Origin: Herminiimonas sp.
Lineage (GTDB): Bacteria; Pseudomonadota; Gammaproteobacteria; Burkholderiales; Burkholderiaceae
NCBI RefSeq assembly: GCF_030655415.1
Contig: NZ_JAURVN010000014.1
Coordinates: 186,001 to 250,000, forward strand
Direction: 5' to 3'
Length of the DNA stretch: 64,000 nucleotides
Position numbers and translations under genes: made by a program. This document shows, in pieces, positions 8,233 to 17,228 of the stretch. The number at the start of each line of letters is the position of its first letter. The stretch's first letter is position 1. The notes beneath the pieces were generated by a model. That model was given only the letters and a program-made list of their open reading frames with translations, searched no databases and had not been told where the DNA came from.

Positions 8233-9237
8233 TTATTCGCCTACGCTACCGGTAATTGGCAACACAATACCAGTGATGTAGCTAGAGCAAATAGCGGACG
8301 CAAGAAATACATAAGCAGGTGAAATTTCTTCCGGCTGTGCCGGTCTGCGATAACTGGTTTGCGCGCCGAATTGCGCAATTTTTTCTGGGTCTGATTTATC
8401 TGCCGGATTCAGTGGCGTCCACACTGGACCGGGTGCGACTGCATTCACTCTTATGCCCTGATCCAGGACATTGCCAGCCAGCGCCATCGTGAATGCGTGA
8501 ATCGCGCCTTTGGTAGTTGAATAATCAATCAAATTTTTACTACCCTTCAAGCCTGTTACTGAACCGGTATTGATGATGGAAGAGCCACGCTTCATATGGG
8601 GCAGTGCTGCTTTGGCCATGTGAAAGTAACCATAGACATTCGTCTTCATGGTTTCGTCAAAGCGTTCTTCCGTCAAATCTTCCAGACTATCGGCATGCTC
8701 TTGAAATGCAGCATTGTTTACCAATACATCCAGCTTGCCAAAAGTCTTCACGGTCTTCGTCACGGCTTTCTTGCAAAACGCCGGGTCCTTTACGTCGCCA
8801 GGGAGTAACAAGCATTGGCGTCCTTCCGCTTCAACATGGCGTTGCGTTTCCTTCGCATCTTTATGTTCGTTTAAATAAACAATTGAGACGTCGGCACCTT
8901 CGCGCGCAAACAATATCGCGACCGCACGACCAATGCCTGAATCACCGCCAGTGATGATTGCAGTCAGGCCTTTCAACTTGCCACTACCTTTGTACCCAGC
9001 TGCGAGAAACTGAGGTGCCACATCCAGCTCTGCTTCCAAGCCGGGTTTTTGCAAATGTTTGCCTGATAGCGGTGGGGCAATTTGCTTTCTGTCGCTTGTT
9101 TGGACTGCAGATTTGGATGTGCTTGACGCTTTTTTAGACTTCGCCATGTCTTTCAAATCCTGCTCACGCTGAATCTTTTTTTGTTTGTTGACGGTAGAGG
9201 TGACTGATTGGGATTTTGATTTGACGGAAGATGCCAT
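8233..9237 (-). CDS. Short-chain dehydrogenase/reductase with Lys-rich N-terminal extension
   Basis: A 334-residue SDR oxidoreductase of the general-stress type (YghA/YhdF-like). The Rossmann motif is TGGDSGIGR (96-104) and the catalytic residues are Ser226, Tyr239 and Lys243 (YSTTK). The N-terminal 50 or so residues are rich in Lys, Ser and Gln and look disordered; this extension is common in stress-induced members. I chose the ATG at 9237 because AGGAGA lies 7 bases upstream. An in-frame start at 9282 lacks such a site. The natural substrate is unknown. The neighbours on the same strand are likewise stress-type genes. Confidence 0.9.
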   Translation of the reverse strand: MASSVKSKSQSVTSTVNKQKKIQREQDLKDMAKSKKASSTSKSAVQTSDRKQIAPPLSGKHLQKPGLEAELDVAPQFLAAGYKGSGKLKGLTAIITGGDSGIGRAVAILFAREGADVSIVYLNEHKDAKETQRHVEAEGRQCLLLPGDVKDPAFCKKAVTKTVKTFGKLDVLVNNAAFQEHADSLEDLTEERFDETMKTNVYGYFHMAKAALPHMKRGSSIINTGSVTGLKGSKNLIDYSTTKGAIHAFTMALAGNVLDQGIRVNAVAPGPVWTPLNPADKSDPEKIAQFGAQTSYRRPAQPEEISPAYVFLASAICSSYITGIVLPITGSVGE

Positions 9238-9425
9238 ACGTCTCTCCTGTGAATGATCGTTACATGTTGCAGGAAACCCCATCGAGTCGTGGCTTTTGAA
9301 ACCAAGGAACGGGATGATATCCCCGTTGGGGCCATTAGCAACTTTGCAAATACAAAGTGGGCGGTCAGCGACCGAGTTGCTATTGATTACATCGGTACGC
9401 TGTTAAACACCAAAATAATTAGTAA

Positions 9426-9629
9426 TCAATTTTTCTTTGGCGTGCTATCTGCCTTGTCAGCTTTTCCCACCGGTTTATTTGCTTCATCTCGAGGGACATA
9501 CACCCCTGTACGTTGTTGATACGTCTGACTCTCTGGGCCAGTGCCAGCGCGCACAGGTTGCTTAACAGGCGCTCTGTTCTTTTGAACCATGCGATCGCTA
9601 TTGGTCTCTTCCACTTTACGTGAGCTCAT
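9426..9629 (-). CDS. Small hydrophilic protein of unknown function
   Basis: A 67-residue, highly charged protein without hydrophobic segments (begins MSSRKVEETNSDRMVQKN) and rich in Gln, Lys and Pro. It is probably intrinsically disordered. GGAGAAAAAA precedes its ATG at 9629, and its first 14 bases overlap the end of the SRPBCC gene, so the two are likely co-translated. I recognise no family. Its company suggests a stress or desiccation role, which is only inference. Confidence 0.65.
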   Translation of the reverse strand: MSSRKVEETNSDRMVQKNRAPVKQPVRAGTGPESQTYQQRTGVYVPRDEANKPVGKADKADSTPKKN

Positions 9630-10275
9630 TTTTTTCTCCGGTTTTATTGGTTTTTACTGGTGAAGACGGCATACCGATTGCATCAAGATCAATGCGATTA
9701 TCCTGACCGTCTGCATCAGGACTAGCCGCCATTTCCTGATGAGTAGGGACAACGGGGGAACCAGCCGTGTTCGTAAGTAATCCGCTATTACTCACATCAA
9801 CGTGATGGCTGTACTCAACGCCACTTATGCCAGGGGAACTGGAATCAAATGGCGTGGCTTCAGGATGTTCGAGTAGTGCTTTAAAACGTGCAAGATCTGC
9901 TTGCAGCCGTTCAATCATTATCAATTCTGTTGTTGCTACGCTTTGCGGCGCTACATGCAGATCAATATGCAGAATCACTTGTACTCTGCAATGAGTATTG
10001 TCTACGTCGTGTATCGAGACAGTCGTACTTTCATTGCTACCTTCTACAAGATCACGCCATGCAAGCATTCTTGATGGTTCATTCATCGTGATTTCTGAAT
10101 CCCATTCGATTTCTTTATTTTGATGTAGCACACGCCAGTGCAAACGATCTGAACTTGTTGCAATCACTTCTTGAACGTTTTCCATGAAGAGCGGGTAGCT
10201 CTCATATTGCGTCCATTGGCGGTAAGCTTGGGAAGCAGAAACTGCAATGTCTATCGTATGTTCGATTCTGATCAT
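9616..10275 (-). CDS. SRPBCC-fold (polyketide cyclase/dehydrase-like) protein
   Basis: A 219-residue protein. Its first 150 residues match the START/SRPBCC helix-grip fold as found in coenzyme Q-binding and cyclase/dehydrase-like proteins: an initial IEHTIDIAVSAS strand, a YPLFMENVQEV loop, and a strand pattern ending in a long C-terminal helix (about 115-140). The last 80 residues are low-complexity and acidic, probably disordered. No catalytic residues can be named; such proteins bind hydrophobic ligands. It precedes and overlaps the small ORF at 9426-9629. Confidence 0.75.
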   Translation of the reverse strand: MIRIEHTIDIAVSASQAYRQWTQYESYPLFMENVQEVIATSSDRLHWRVLHQNKEIEWDSEITMNEPSRMLAWRDLVEGSNESTTVSIHDVDNTHCRVQVILHIDLHVAPQSVATTELIMIERLQADLARFKALLEHPEATPFDSSSPGISGVEYSHHVDVSNSGLLTNTAGSPVVPTHQEMAASPDADGQDNRIDLDAIGMPSSPVKTNKTGEKNELT

Positions 10276-10337
10276 CGCTATCTCCTATATGGTCGATTGA
10301 GGTGAGATATGAAAATTGTTTGAATTGTCAAAACCGC

Positions 10338-11498
10338 TTATGGCGTAAGCACAACTTTTCGACAGTCCTCTTCCTTCTTATCGAAAATTTTGTAAGCTTC
10401 TGCGGCATCTTCCAATTTCATTTTGTGCGTAATGATGATGTCCGGTTGCAGCTTTCCTTCTTCGATAAAGCGCAAGAGTTCTGGCATGAACTTCTGCACA
10501 TGGGTCTGGCCCATTTTTATCGACAGACCTTTGTCAAATGCATCGCCAAACAAAAAGCCATGGATAAATCCTGTGTAGACACCCGGCACGCTGATTGCGC
10601 CGCCTCGTCGTGCGGAAGCGATGCATTGCCGTAAAGCGGCTCCGCTACTTGTTTCCACTTTCAAGCCTGTCAAAACGGTTTCCAACGCGCTCCCTTTGGC
10701 TTCAAATCCCACTGCATCAATTACCGCATCTACACCTCGATAGGAGGTGTTGGCCATAATCACTTCTGCAGGATCAACTTCGTCAAAGTTGATCGGAACT
10801 ACGCCATATGTATGGCTGGCGAATTCGAGACGATAAGCGTGGTGATCCACCATGAAAATTTGTTCAGCACCTAGCATACGTGCGCATGCTGCCGCCATTA
10901 AGCCGACCGGCCCCGCACCGAATATCGCGACTGTTGAACCCTGAGTAACACCGGCATTCAACACTGCTTGATAACCCGTAGGTAAAATATCGCTGAGAAA
11001 TAAAACCTTTTCGTCACTGAGAGTGTTGGGCACCTTGAAGGGACCGACATTGGCCTTTGGAACTCTGACGAGTTCAGCCTGACCTCCGGGAATGCCACCA
11101 TATAAATTGCTAAAGCCAAACAAGGCTGCGGGTGGGCGTATCTGCTTTTTATTCAGCGCACCGCCGGGGCCGGAGTTGGTGGTCTCGCATGCGGAGAACT
11201 GTTCGATGTTGCAGAAAAAGCAGGAGCCACAAGCTATCACAAACGGAATGACGACACGATCACCGACGGCTACATTGGTAACATCCCGTCCTGCATCTTC
11301 TACGACACCCATGAATTCATGGCCCAGAATGTCGCCATCCTTCATGCCGGGAACTTTACCTCTGTAGAGATGAAGATCAGAGCCGCAAATGGCGGTCGCT
11401 GTAACACGCAAAATGATGTCGTCGTTCGCTTCCAAAACAGGATCAGCAACAGTTTCGACTCGTACGTCTTTACTTCCTTGATAAGTCAGTGCGCGCAT
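10338..11498 (-). CDS. Zinc-dependent alcohol/formaldehyde dehydrogenase
   Basis: A 386-residue medium-chain dehydrogenase. Catalytic zinc ligands are Cys38, His60 and Glu61 (GHEFMG); the four structural-zinc cysteines are at about 90, 93, 96 and 104. The NAD-binding motif GAGPVG is at 194-199. Length and sequence resemble the glutathione-independent formaldehyde dehydrogenase-like group, often found in stress clusters. The real start is the ATG at 11498 with GGAGA upstream (the frame is open to 11606 but that part is non-homologous). The substrate is unproven. Confidence 0.88.
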   Translation of the reverse strand: MRALTYQGSKDVRVETVADPVLEANDDIILRVTATAICGSDLHLYRGKVPGMKDGDILGHEFMGVVEDAGRDVTNVAVGDRVVIPFVIACGSCFFCNIEQFSACETTNSGPGGALNKKQIRPPAALFGFSNLYGGIPGGQAELVRVPKANVGPFKVPNTLSDEKVLFLSDILPTGYQAVLNAGVTQGSTVAIFGAGPVGLMAAACARMLGAEQIFMVDHHAYRLEFASHTYGVVPINFDEVDPAEVIMANTSYRGVDAVIDAVGFEAKGSALETVLTGLKVETSSGAALRQCIASARRGGAISVPGVYTGFIHGFLFGDAFDKGLSIKMGQTHVQKFMPELLRFIEEGKLQPDIIITHKMKLEDAAEAYKIFDKKEEDCRKVVLTP

Positions 11499-11870
11499 AA
11501 AGTTCTCCAGAGTTATTTGTGAAATAGACCTCACTTCTAACTTTGAAGAATAGGAGATGGCATATAGATGACCTATAGGCGTTTTACGCCATCTTGTGTA
11601 AGACAAGATGTCAATTGCTGTAGAGATAGAAACTTGAAATAACGATGACTTTAGATGAGGAGTGGCCGACGTTTTCCGACTTCTCTTATATTGAACTTCG
11701 ATGGGTAAAGAAAGAATGCAGTAAAGAAAGCGGGCAGATCAAATCGAAATTGAATCTGTGTGCATAGATATATGTAAGGTCGTCCGAACGGGGCGCAGCC
11801 TCCCCAAGATATGGGGAGTAAGAGTTAACTCTGCAAGCAATCAACCGCTATGTCAGAGGACTACACAGCG
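11499..11870. other. Intergenic region, 372 bp, with repeats but no gene seen
   Basis: This stretch holds the leader of the alcohol dehydrogenase gene and the 3' side of the hybrid kinase gene. Besides the inverted repeat at 11591-11609, it contains a direct repeat GTAAAGAAAG (11705-11714 and 11721-11730) and a small hairpin CTCCCC/GGGGAG (11800-11818) with no T-tract. I see no coding potential and no convincing RNA gene. Confidence 0.6.
11591..11609. promoter_or_regulatory. Inverted repeat ATCTTGT-N5-ACAAGAT upstream of the dehydrogenase
   Basis: Perfect 7-bp arms separated by GTAAG, about 93 bases upstream of the alcohol dehydrogenase start. The half-site TCTTGT is the same as in the atzF operator (2611-2624), but the spacing differs (5 versus 2 bases), so they need not bind the same protein. 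Confidence 0.4.
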
Positions 11871-14246
11871 CTAACTCAAACGTTTAAGTGCTGTAGAAAG
11901 TGCGCTCTCATCATAGGGTTTTCGAAGTAAAACGGCGTTGGGTGGTGCAGGGAAGTTGATGTCACCGCTGGCAAAAATGATGCGTAGAGCGGGTGCTATT
12001 TGCTTTGCCGCATTTGCTACGACGGTGCCCGACATATCGGGCAGATTGATATCTGTCATTAATACAGCGATCGATTCTCTATTAAGTAGTTCGAGAGCCG
12101 TCTTTCCATCGGCCGCTTGAAATACTGTGTGGCCCATTATTTGGAGTAATTCCGCTGTATTTTGGCGTATGAATTCATCATCCTCCACCAACAGGATGGT
12201 GAGCAAAGTTGATGATGTTTCGTTTGTAAAAGCGGCGTTAGAAACCGATTTATTTTCTTTTAAAGTAGCACTCGTTTTTTGCTTCTGGTTGGCAAGCACG
12301 TGACGTACCTTGCGCGCCAAGGCTTCTCGCGTATAAGGCTTGTTCAAGAGCTCAACACCAGCATCCAGCCGCCCTCCGTGAACAATTGCATTTTGGGTAT
12401 AACCGGACGTAAACAGTACCGCGATATTGGGCTGGCACTCGCGGGCTTTTCGGGCTAGATCAGGGCTGCGCATCGGGCCTGGCATTACGACGTCTGTAAA
12501 AAGCATGTCAATCTTGATGCCACTTTCAATGATGGAGAAAGCACTTTGTGCATCCACCGCCTTTAGAACCTGGTAGCCGAGTTCTCTGAGCATGTCGACC
12601 ACAATACCGCGAACCTGTTCATCATCTTCTGCAACCAGAATAGTCTCGGATCCACCGATAACGACTTGTTCGTGTTCGACAGCAATTTCATCTTCAACTT
12701 CAAAGGTGCGCGGCAAATATATTTTGATAGACGTACCTTGGCCGACTTCACTATAAATTTTGATGTGTCCATCGGATTGCTTGACGAATCCGTACACCAT
12801 GGACAAACCCAGCCCGGTACCTTTTCCTTCCGGCTTGGTCGAGAAGAAGGGTTCAAAGGCCTGGGCCGCGATTTCTGGCGTCATGCCAGTACCCGTATCT
12901 GTAACAGCGAGCATCACATATTGACCAGGCACAACATCTGGATGCTTGCTCGCATAGTCATCATCCAAAAATGCATTGCCCACTTCGATAGTCAATTTAC
13001 CTACGCCATTCATTGCATCCCGTGCATTGATGGCTAGATTGAGCACTGCATTTTCAATCTGAGTGATATCGACCATCGCATTCCACAATCCTGCGGATGC
13101 CATGACTTCTGTTTCAACTGACTCGCCTATGGTTCTCGCCACCATGTCTTGAAAGCTGTTGAGAAACTTGCCAAGATTGACAACCTTAGGTGCAAGCGGC
13201 TGACGTCGTCCGAAGGCGAGTAGCTGATTCGATAGTGTGGCGCCTCTGCTTACGCCGGTCAAAGCGCGCAAGATACGGTTTTGAGCACGTTCGTTGTCGC
13301 CTAATTCCCTACTTAGCAGATGAAGATTGCCGGAAATAACCTGTAGAAGATTGTTAAAGTCATGCGCAATTCCGCCTGTCAGTTTGCCGATAGTCTCTAA
13401 TTTTCTGGATTGCTGAAGCGCCATTTCTGTCTTTTTCAAAGCAACCGCGGCCTCTACTTTTTCTGAAATATCGCGCGTGACTTTTGCATAGCCAATAAAC
13501 TTTCCATCGTCGTCATAGATGGGATCGATGACGACATGCGCCATGAATTTCTTGCCATTTTTTGTGACGCGCCAACCTTCTTGCTCAAATCGGCCCTCAG
13601 AAAGCGCAGAGGCGAGGGCAAACGCAGGCTTGCCGTCTTTTCGATCTTGATCGGTATAAAAACGTGAGAAGTGGGTGCCGACGACCTCGGATCGTGTGTA
13701 GCCCTTGATGCGTTCTGCGCCAGCGTTCCAATTGGTGACAATGCCGGTTTCGTCGAGCATGTAGATTGCGTAGTCGGTAACACCCTGGACCAGGAACCGG
13801 AACTGCTGTTCGCTCAAACGAAGCGCCTCGGCGGCTGCTTTACGCTCTGTAATGTCACGGGTTATCTTGGCAAATCCGATCAGACGGTTGTTGCTATCCC
13901 GGATCGCATCAATCACAACGCTGGCCCAGAAGCGTGAGCCATCTTTGCGCTGCCGCCATCCTTCCCCTTCAAATTTCCCTTCCGTTTCAGCTTGAAACAG
14001 AGCGCTCTTCGGCAAGCCAGACAATTGATCTTGCTGAGAATAAAAACGAGAAAAATTCTGACCGATGATCTCTTGCGGTTCATAGCCTTTAAAACGGCGC
14101 GCACCTTCATTCCAGCTAATGATGGTGCCGTCTGTATCCAGCATATAAATCGCATAATCCGAAATCGCTTCGACTAAAAGTCGAAAGCGCTGGAGTTCTA
14201 TTAACTGCAGATCAGGTGAGGCAGATTGTGGGTGCGACTCGGACAT
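11871..14246 (-). CDS. Hybrid sensor histidine kinase, PAS-PAS-HisKA-HATPase-REC-REC
   Basis: A 791-residue cytoplasmic kinase with no membrane segment. Two PAS domains (about 20-135 and 148-262) are close copies of each other, both with the SDYAIYMLD/TDYAIYMLD opening. The HisKA box has His295 (GGIAHDFNNLL), followed by an ATPase domain (about 395-515, TGTGMTPE and GKGTGLGLS). A receiver with Asp585 and a second receiver with Asp732 complete it. There is no DNA-binding output domain, so a separate partner is needed; none is adjacent. PAS pairs of this kind commonly sense redox, light or small ligands, but the cofactor cannot be told here. Confidence 0.92.
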   Translation of the reverse strand: MSESHPQSASPDLQLIELQRFRLLVEAISDYAIYMLDTDGTIISWNEGARRFKGYEPQEIIGQNFSRFYSQQDQLSGLPKSALFQAETEGKFEGEGWRQRKDGSRFWASVVIDAIRDSNNRLIGFAKITRDITERKAAAEALRLSEQQFRFLVQGVTDYAIYMLDETGIVTNWNAGAERIKGYTRSEVVGTHFSRFYTDQDRKDGKPAFALASALSEGRFEQEGWRVTKNGKKFMAHVVIDPIYDDDGKFIGYAKVTRDISEKVEAAVALKKTEMALQQSRKLETIGKLTGGIAHDFNNLLQVISGNLHLLSRELGDNERAQNRILRALTGVSRGATLSNQLLAFGRRQPLAPKVVNLGKFLNSFQDMVARTIGESVETEVMASAGLWNAMVDITQIENAVLNLAINARDAMNGVGKLTIEVGNAFLDDDYASKHPDVVPGQYVMLAVTDTGTGMTPEIAAQAFEPFFSTKPEGKGTGLGLSMVYGFVKQSDGHIKIYSEVGQGTSIKIYLPRTFEVEDEIAVEHEQVVIGGSETILVAEDDEQVRGIVVDMLRELGYQVLKAVDAQSAFSIIESGIKIDMLFTDVVMPGPMRSPDLARKARECQPNIAVLFTSGYTQNAIVHGGRLDAGVELLNKPYTREALARKVRHVLANQKQKTSATLKENKSVSNAAFTNETSSTLLTILLVEDDEFIRQNTAELLQIMGHTVFQAADGKTALELLNRESIAVLMTDINLPDMSGTVVANAAKQIAPALRIIFASGDINFPAPPNAVLLRKPYDESALSTALKRLS

Positions 14247-14374
14247 ATTGATACCAAAAAAAAGTTGTGTGCTAATTCACTATCGGGAAGATAGTACAAC
14301 TGCTCTTTGGATTTGTACTGAAAAGCTTGATTGCTTGCGCGAATAGAAAGCAAATCTGAATTTATTCCGAAACT

Positions 14375-14578
14375 CTACTGAGTTTGCTCGGATGCTGAAA
14401 CGTCTTCAGTCGGATGTAGCTTGCCAAGCATCGATTTAGCTTCTTGCGTAGCATTTTTCGTCAGGTCGGGACCGTCACGTCCATACATCGCCTGATAAGT
14501 ATCTCTGGCAGTGCTGGCACTAAAGCCTGCGTCCACTAAGGTATTGATCCACTTATCTCGCCATTCGATTCGCATCAT
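14375..14578 (-). CDS. Small hypothetical protein
   Basis: A 67-residue soluble protein (begins MMRIEWRDKWINTLVDAGFS) with a strong ribosome-binding site GGAGG 6 bases before the ATG at 14578. It has a helical N-terminal half and a polar tail. I recognise no domain. It stands alone between the hybrid kinase and the cytochrome genes on the same strand. Confidence 0.65.
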   Translation of the reverse strand: MMRIEWRDKWINTLVDAGFSASTARDTYQAMYGRDGPDLTKNATQEAKSMLGKLHPTEDVSASEQTQ

Positions 14579-14699
14579 GGTCAGCCTCCTTTGTTAATAA
14601 TTCTAGGGGCTCATTTAACATTTATCAATCCCATATTAATGGGGGTTACAATTTTTTTATTGCCGTTCGGCCTGTTGTAAATTTGTACCGAGCGTCAGC

Positions 14700-15065
14700 T
14701 TATTTTAATGTTGAGAGATAGGCAGCCATGTCACGCGCATGCTCTTCCGTAACACCCATATCTGGCATGGCGGTCAGAGGATCGATACGCTTTGGATGAC
14801 GTATCCATGCGACGAGATTCTCGGTGTTGTTGGGCAAGTTGCCAGCAATCATCGGGCGGCTGGCAACCCCATCAAGCTGAGGGCCGACAAAAACTTTCGA
14901 TCCTGTTATGCCTGGAATCACGTGACACGCGTGACAGGCATATTGCGTCAAGGCTATTTTCCCGCGTTCTGGATTTGCATCGACACGCGATTCTGCGGGG
15001 TCTTTGCTGCAGGCCGTGATGGCAAGCAGCAGGGTGGCGATAGAAATAATGCGGCGCGCAATCAT
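14700..15065 (-). CDS. c-type cytochrome, lipoprotein
   Basis: A 121-residue mono-haem cytochrome c. A lipoprotein signal (LLLAITAC, Cys at about 19) anchors it on the outer face of the inner membrane. The haem site is Cys44-His-Ala-Cys47-His48, with a Met in TAMPDMGV as probable sixth ligand, and the protein ends in RDMAAYLSTLK. It is clearly paralogous to the cytochrome encoded at 15802-16200, sharing the ACHVIP, AGNLPNN/AGHVPNN and MGV..ARDMAAYL segments. The ATG at 15065 follows GGGGGAGA and overlaps the preceding stop (ATGA). A probable electron carrier to the adjacent terminal oxidase. Confidence 0.9.
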   Translation of the reverse strand: MIARRIISIATLLLAITACSKDPAESRVDANPERGKIALTQYACHACHVIPGITGSKVFVGPQLDGVASRPMIAGNLPNNTENLVAWIRHPKRIDPLTAMPDMGVTEEHARDMAAYLSTLK

Positions 15066-15607
15066 TTCTCCCCCTCTTGATTGCTTGCGAGCATTTTGTA
15101 GTCTGCCGGGGACAGTTGCGGCATCTGCTGCAGGAATGCCACCAATTGCCAAAGCTCCTCATCCTGCATACGGTATTCCCATGCGGGCATGCCGCTCATC
15201 TTGATACCGTGACGCACTATCCAGTACATTTGTCCCGCATCCCATTTACTTGTTACGTCTACGAGCGGCCCGGGAACAGGTTGCATACCCATGCCGATAC
15301 CCCGTGGCGCAACACCCGGCGCACCATGACATTCAACACAGTTAGCTTGATAAAGAACAGCACCACTTTTCACTAATTGTTTGTCGTCCAATGGTGGCGT
15401 AATGACTTTGCGTGCGTGGAAACGCACTGAATGATGCATGCCTTTTTCAAGGATGGCATGCACGAATTGCAGATGCTGTGAGGTGGACGCTACGTTATAA
15501 ATGCCGCTAGCCAATACTGCAAATCCGCCCAATGCGCCAGCAATCGCCAGCGTGATGAGAGTGGCGCAAACGGTTTTCACGATCAGTTTGGTTTTTGCAG
15601 TTGCCAT
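15062..15607 (-). CDS. c-type cytochrome, membrane-anchored
   Basis: A 181-residue mono-haem cytochrome c with an uncleaved N-terminal membrane helix (about 15-37) and a periplasmic domain with the haem motif Cys90-Val-Glu-Cys93-His94 (NCVECHGAPG). KMSGMPAWE supplies a possible axial Met. It is first in a two-gene minus-strand operon with the lipoprotein cytochrome and is divergent from the oxidase operon. Similar cytochromes accompany alcohol or sulfite dehydrogenases and oxidases; here an oxidase link is the simplest reading. Confidence 0.88.
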   Translation of the reverse strand: MATAKTKLIVKTVCATLITLAIAGALGGFAVLASGIYNVASTSQHLQFVHAILEKGMHHSVRFHARKVITPPLDDKQLVKSGAVLYQANCVECHGAPGVAPRGIGMGMQPVPGPLVDVTSKWDAGQMYWIVRHGIKMSGMPAWEYRMQDEELWQLVAFLQQMPQLSPADYKMLASNQEGEK

Positions 15608-15624
15608 AGTTTGCGCGTATGAGT

Positions 15625-15783
15625 GGATGCGGAGCTTCAGCTCTTGATGTTGTTAGGGGCGCGTGCATTGCTAAAGTTCAACAAACTATCGCTTCTAAAT
15701 CGTGTGAACAATTCTGTCCTGCGAGGAACTAGTTGATGTTTTGCATCTCATAAAGACAACTCACAACTACATGCTCCGCATCC
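15625..15783. promoter_or_regulatory. Divergent promoter region with mirrored 11-mer GCTCCGCATCC
   Basis: GCTCCGCATCC reads on the plus strand at 15773-15783 and on the minus strand at 15625-15635. Each copy points toward its gene and ends 17-18 bases before the respective ATG (15607 minus, 15802 plus). The region between (about 137 bp) must hold both promoters. The symmetry suggests a shared leader or protein-binding element for the two cytochrome operons. Confidence 0.5.
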
Positions 15784-15801
15784 CGATGCCGAGTGCGACC
15801 C

Positions 15802-16200
15802 ATGCATTTACCAGACGTCACAACTCGGTTTCAGCTTTGTGTACTTGCACTCGTTGTGCTGTCCTGCGCTGCGTGTGACAGTCGCCCATTACCTCCTGTA
15901 TTACCAACCGGTGCGTCGCCTGGCGATGTCATACGTGGCAGAAGTCTGCTTGCCCAGTATCAATGCGGCGCTTGCCATGTGATACCTGATGTTCCGGTCG
16001 CGCGTGGCATTGCGGGTCCGCCGCTGGGTGACTTCGGTAGGCGCAGTTATATCGCCGGACACGTCCCTAATAATGCGGAATTGTTGGCGCAATGGATCGT
16101 CGATCCGCGCTCCCTTGTTCCAAACACCACGATGCCTAGCATGGGCGTATCGGCCGACGATGCGCGCGACATGGCTGCCTACTTGCACACGCTGAGATGA
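15802..16200 (+). CDS. c-type cytochrome lipoprotein of the oxidase operon
   Basis: A 132-residue mono-haem cytochrome c with a lipoprotein signal (VVLSCAAC) and haem motif Cys55-Gly-Ala-Cys58-His59; Met in TTMPSMGV probably completes the haem. It is a paralogue of the minus-strand cytochrome at 14700-15065. The frame is open from a GTG at 15793, but the ATG at 15802 places the start at the same distance from the shared upstream 11-mer as in the divergent operon, so I prefer it. Its stop overlaps the subunit II start. Confidence 0.88.
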   Translation: MHLPDVTTRFQLCVLALVVLSCAACDSRPLPPVLPTGASPGDVIRGRSLLAQYQCGACHVIPDVPVARGIAGPPLGDFGRRSYIAGHVPNNAELLAQWIVDPRSLVPNTTMPSMGVSADDARDMAAYLHTLR

Positions 16201-17228
16201 CGATGCCGACATCATTCCTTTTGCTTTGGAAATTTGCCATGCGCTCAGTGTGTGGCTTCGTAATATTGATGCTGGCCGGCTGTGAACAAAGCGAGCGGTT
16301 GCAGTCGGTGCTGCATCCTATGGGCAATGACGCGAGCGTGATTTCTGGCATTGCATGGTTGCTGTTTGGTGGTGGCGCAGTCATTTTCATTGGCGTCATG
16401 ATCTTGCTCGCTATGAGCTTGCGGAACGGCAGGCGCACTGTGCGTCCCGCGGTCTGGTTGATCGGTGCTGGCATCGTGTTTCCGGTAGTGGTGCTGACTT
16501 CCTTATTGATTTATAGCGTGACACGTAGTCAGCAACTGACACCGCCGATGTCACAAAACGCATTAGTGATTTCAGTCACGGCGAAATTATGGTGGTGGGA
16601 AGTACGCTATCGCGATGGCGAGAGTGGCAAGGACATCACGCTGGCGAATGAAATCCACTTACCGGTCGGGCGCCCCGTTTATCTGGCGCTGACTAGCGAC
16701 GATGTGATTCACAGTTTCTGGGTGCCTGCGCTGGCTGGTAAGGTCGATATGCTCCCAGGTCGCATTACGCGATTGCGCGTCACAGCAACGGATGCTGGCG
16801 TCTTGCGAGGGCAGTGCGCCGAATATTGTGGAGAACAGCACGCGCGCATGGCTTTGCATGTAGTAGCCGAGTCGCCGGAAAAATTTGACGCATGGCTGGC
16901 GGGACAATCGAAGCCAGCAACTGAACCTGCCAATGCATTGCTGGCGCGCGGCCGAGAAATTTTTATGGAGCAGCGTTGCGCCGCCTGTCACACGATACGC
17001 GGCGTCTCCGAAGAAACGATAGCTGGCCAGACTTTAGGACCGGATCTGACACATGTAGGTAGCCGTCTTTTTCTAGGTGCAGGTGTGCTGAAGAACGATC
17101 GCGATGCGCTACAGAACTGGATAACTCATACGCAAAAAATCAAGCCGGGGGCACGAATGCCATCGTTTAATGAAATCGATGAAGAGGCCATGTTTGCATT
17201 GTCGTCTTATCTGGAGCAACTCAAATGA
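16197..17228 (+). CDS. Cytochrome c oxidase subunit II with C-terminal cytochrome c domain
   Basis: A 343-residue caa3-type subunit II. A lipoprotein-like signal (LMLAGC at about 24-29) is followed by two membrane helices (about 50-73, 85-107). The periplasmic CuA domain has all expected ligands: His172, Cys207, Glu209, Cys211, His215 and Met218 (GQCAEYCGEQHARM). A fused cytochrome c domain has Cys261-Ala-Ala-Cys264-His265. It receives electrons from cytochrome c and passes them to subunit I. The gene overlaps its neighbours on both sides by 4 bases. An alternative start is Met at 16239. Confidence 0.93.
   Translation: MTMPTSFLLLWKFAMRSVCGFVILMLAGCEQSERLQSVLHPMGNDASVISGIAWLLFGGGAVIFIGVMILLAMSLRNGRRTVRPAVWLIGAGIVFPVVVLTSLLIYSVTRSQQLTPPMSQNALVISVTAKLWWWEVRYRDGESGKDITLANEIHLPVGRPVYLALTSDDVIHSFWVPALAGKVDMLPGRITRLRVTATDAGVLRGQCAEYCGEQHARMALHVVAESPEKFDAWLAGQSKPATEPANALLARGREIFMEQRCAACHTIRGVSEETIAGQTLGPDLTHVGSRLFLGAGVLKNDRDALQNWITHTQKIKPGARMPSFNEIDEEAMFALSSYLEQLK

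Noticed and set aside
9310..9340. GGAAC...CCCCGTT resembling an extracytoplasmic-stress sigma promoter
   Set aside because: The spacing between the elements (14 bases) is too short for the known GGAAC-N16/17-GTT type promoters, and the imperfect palindrome explains the similarity.
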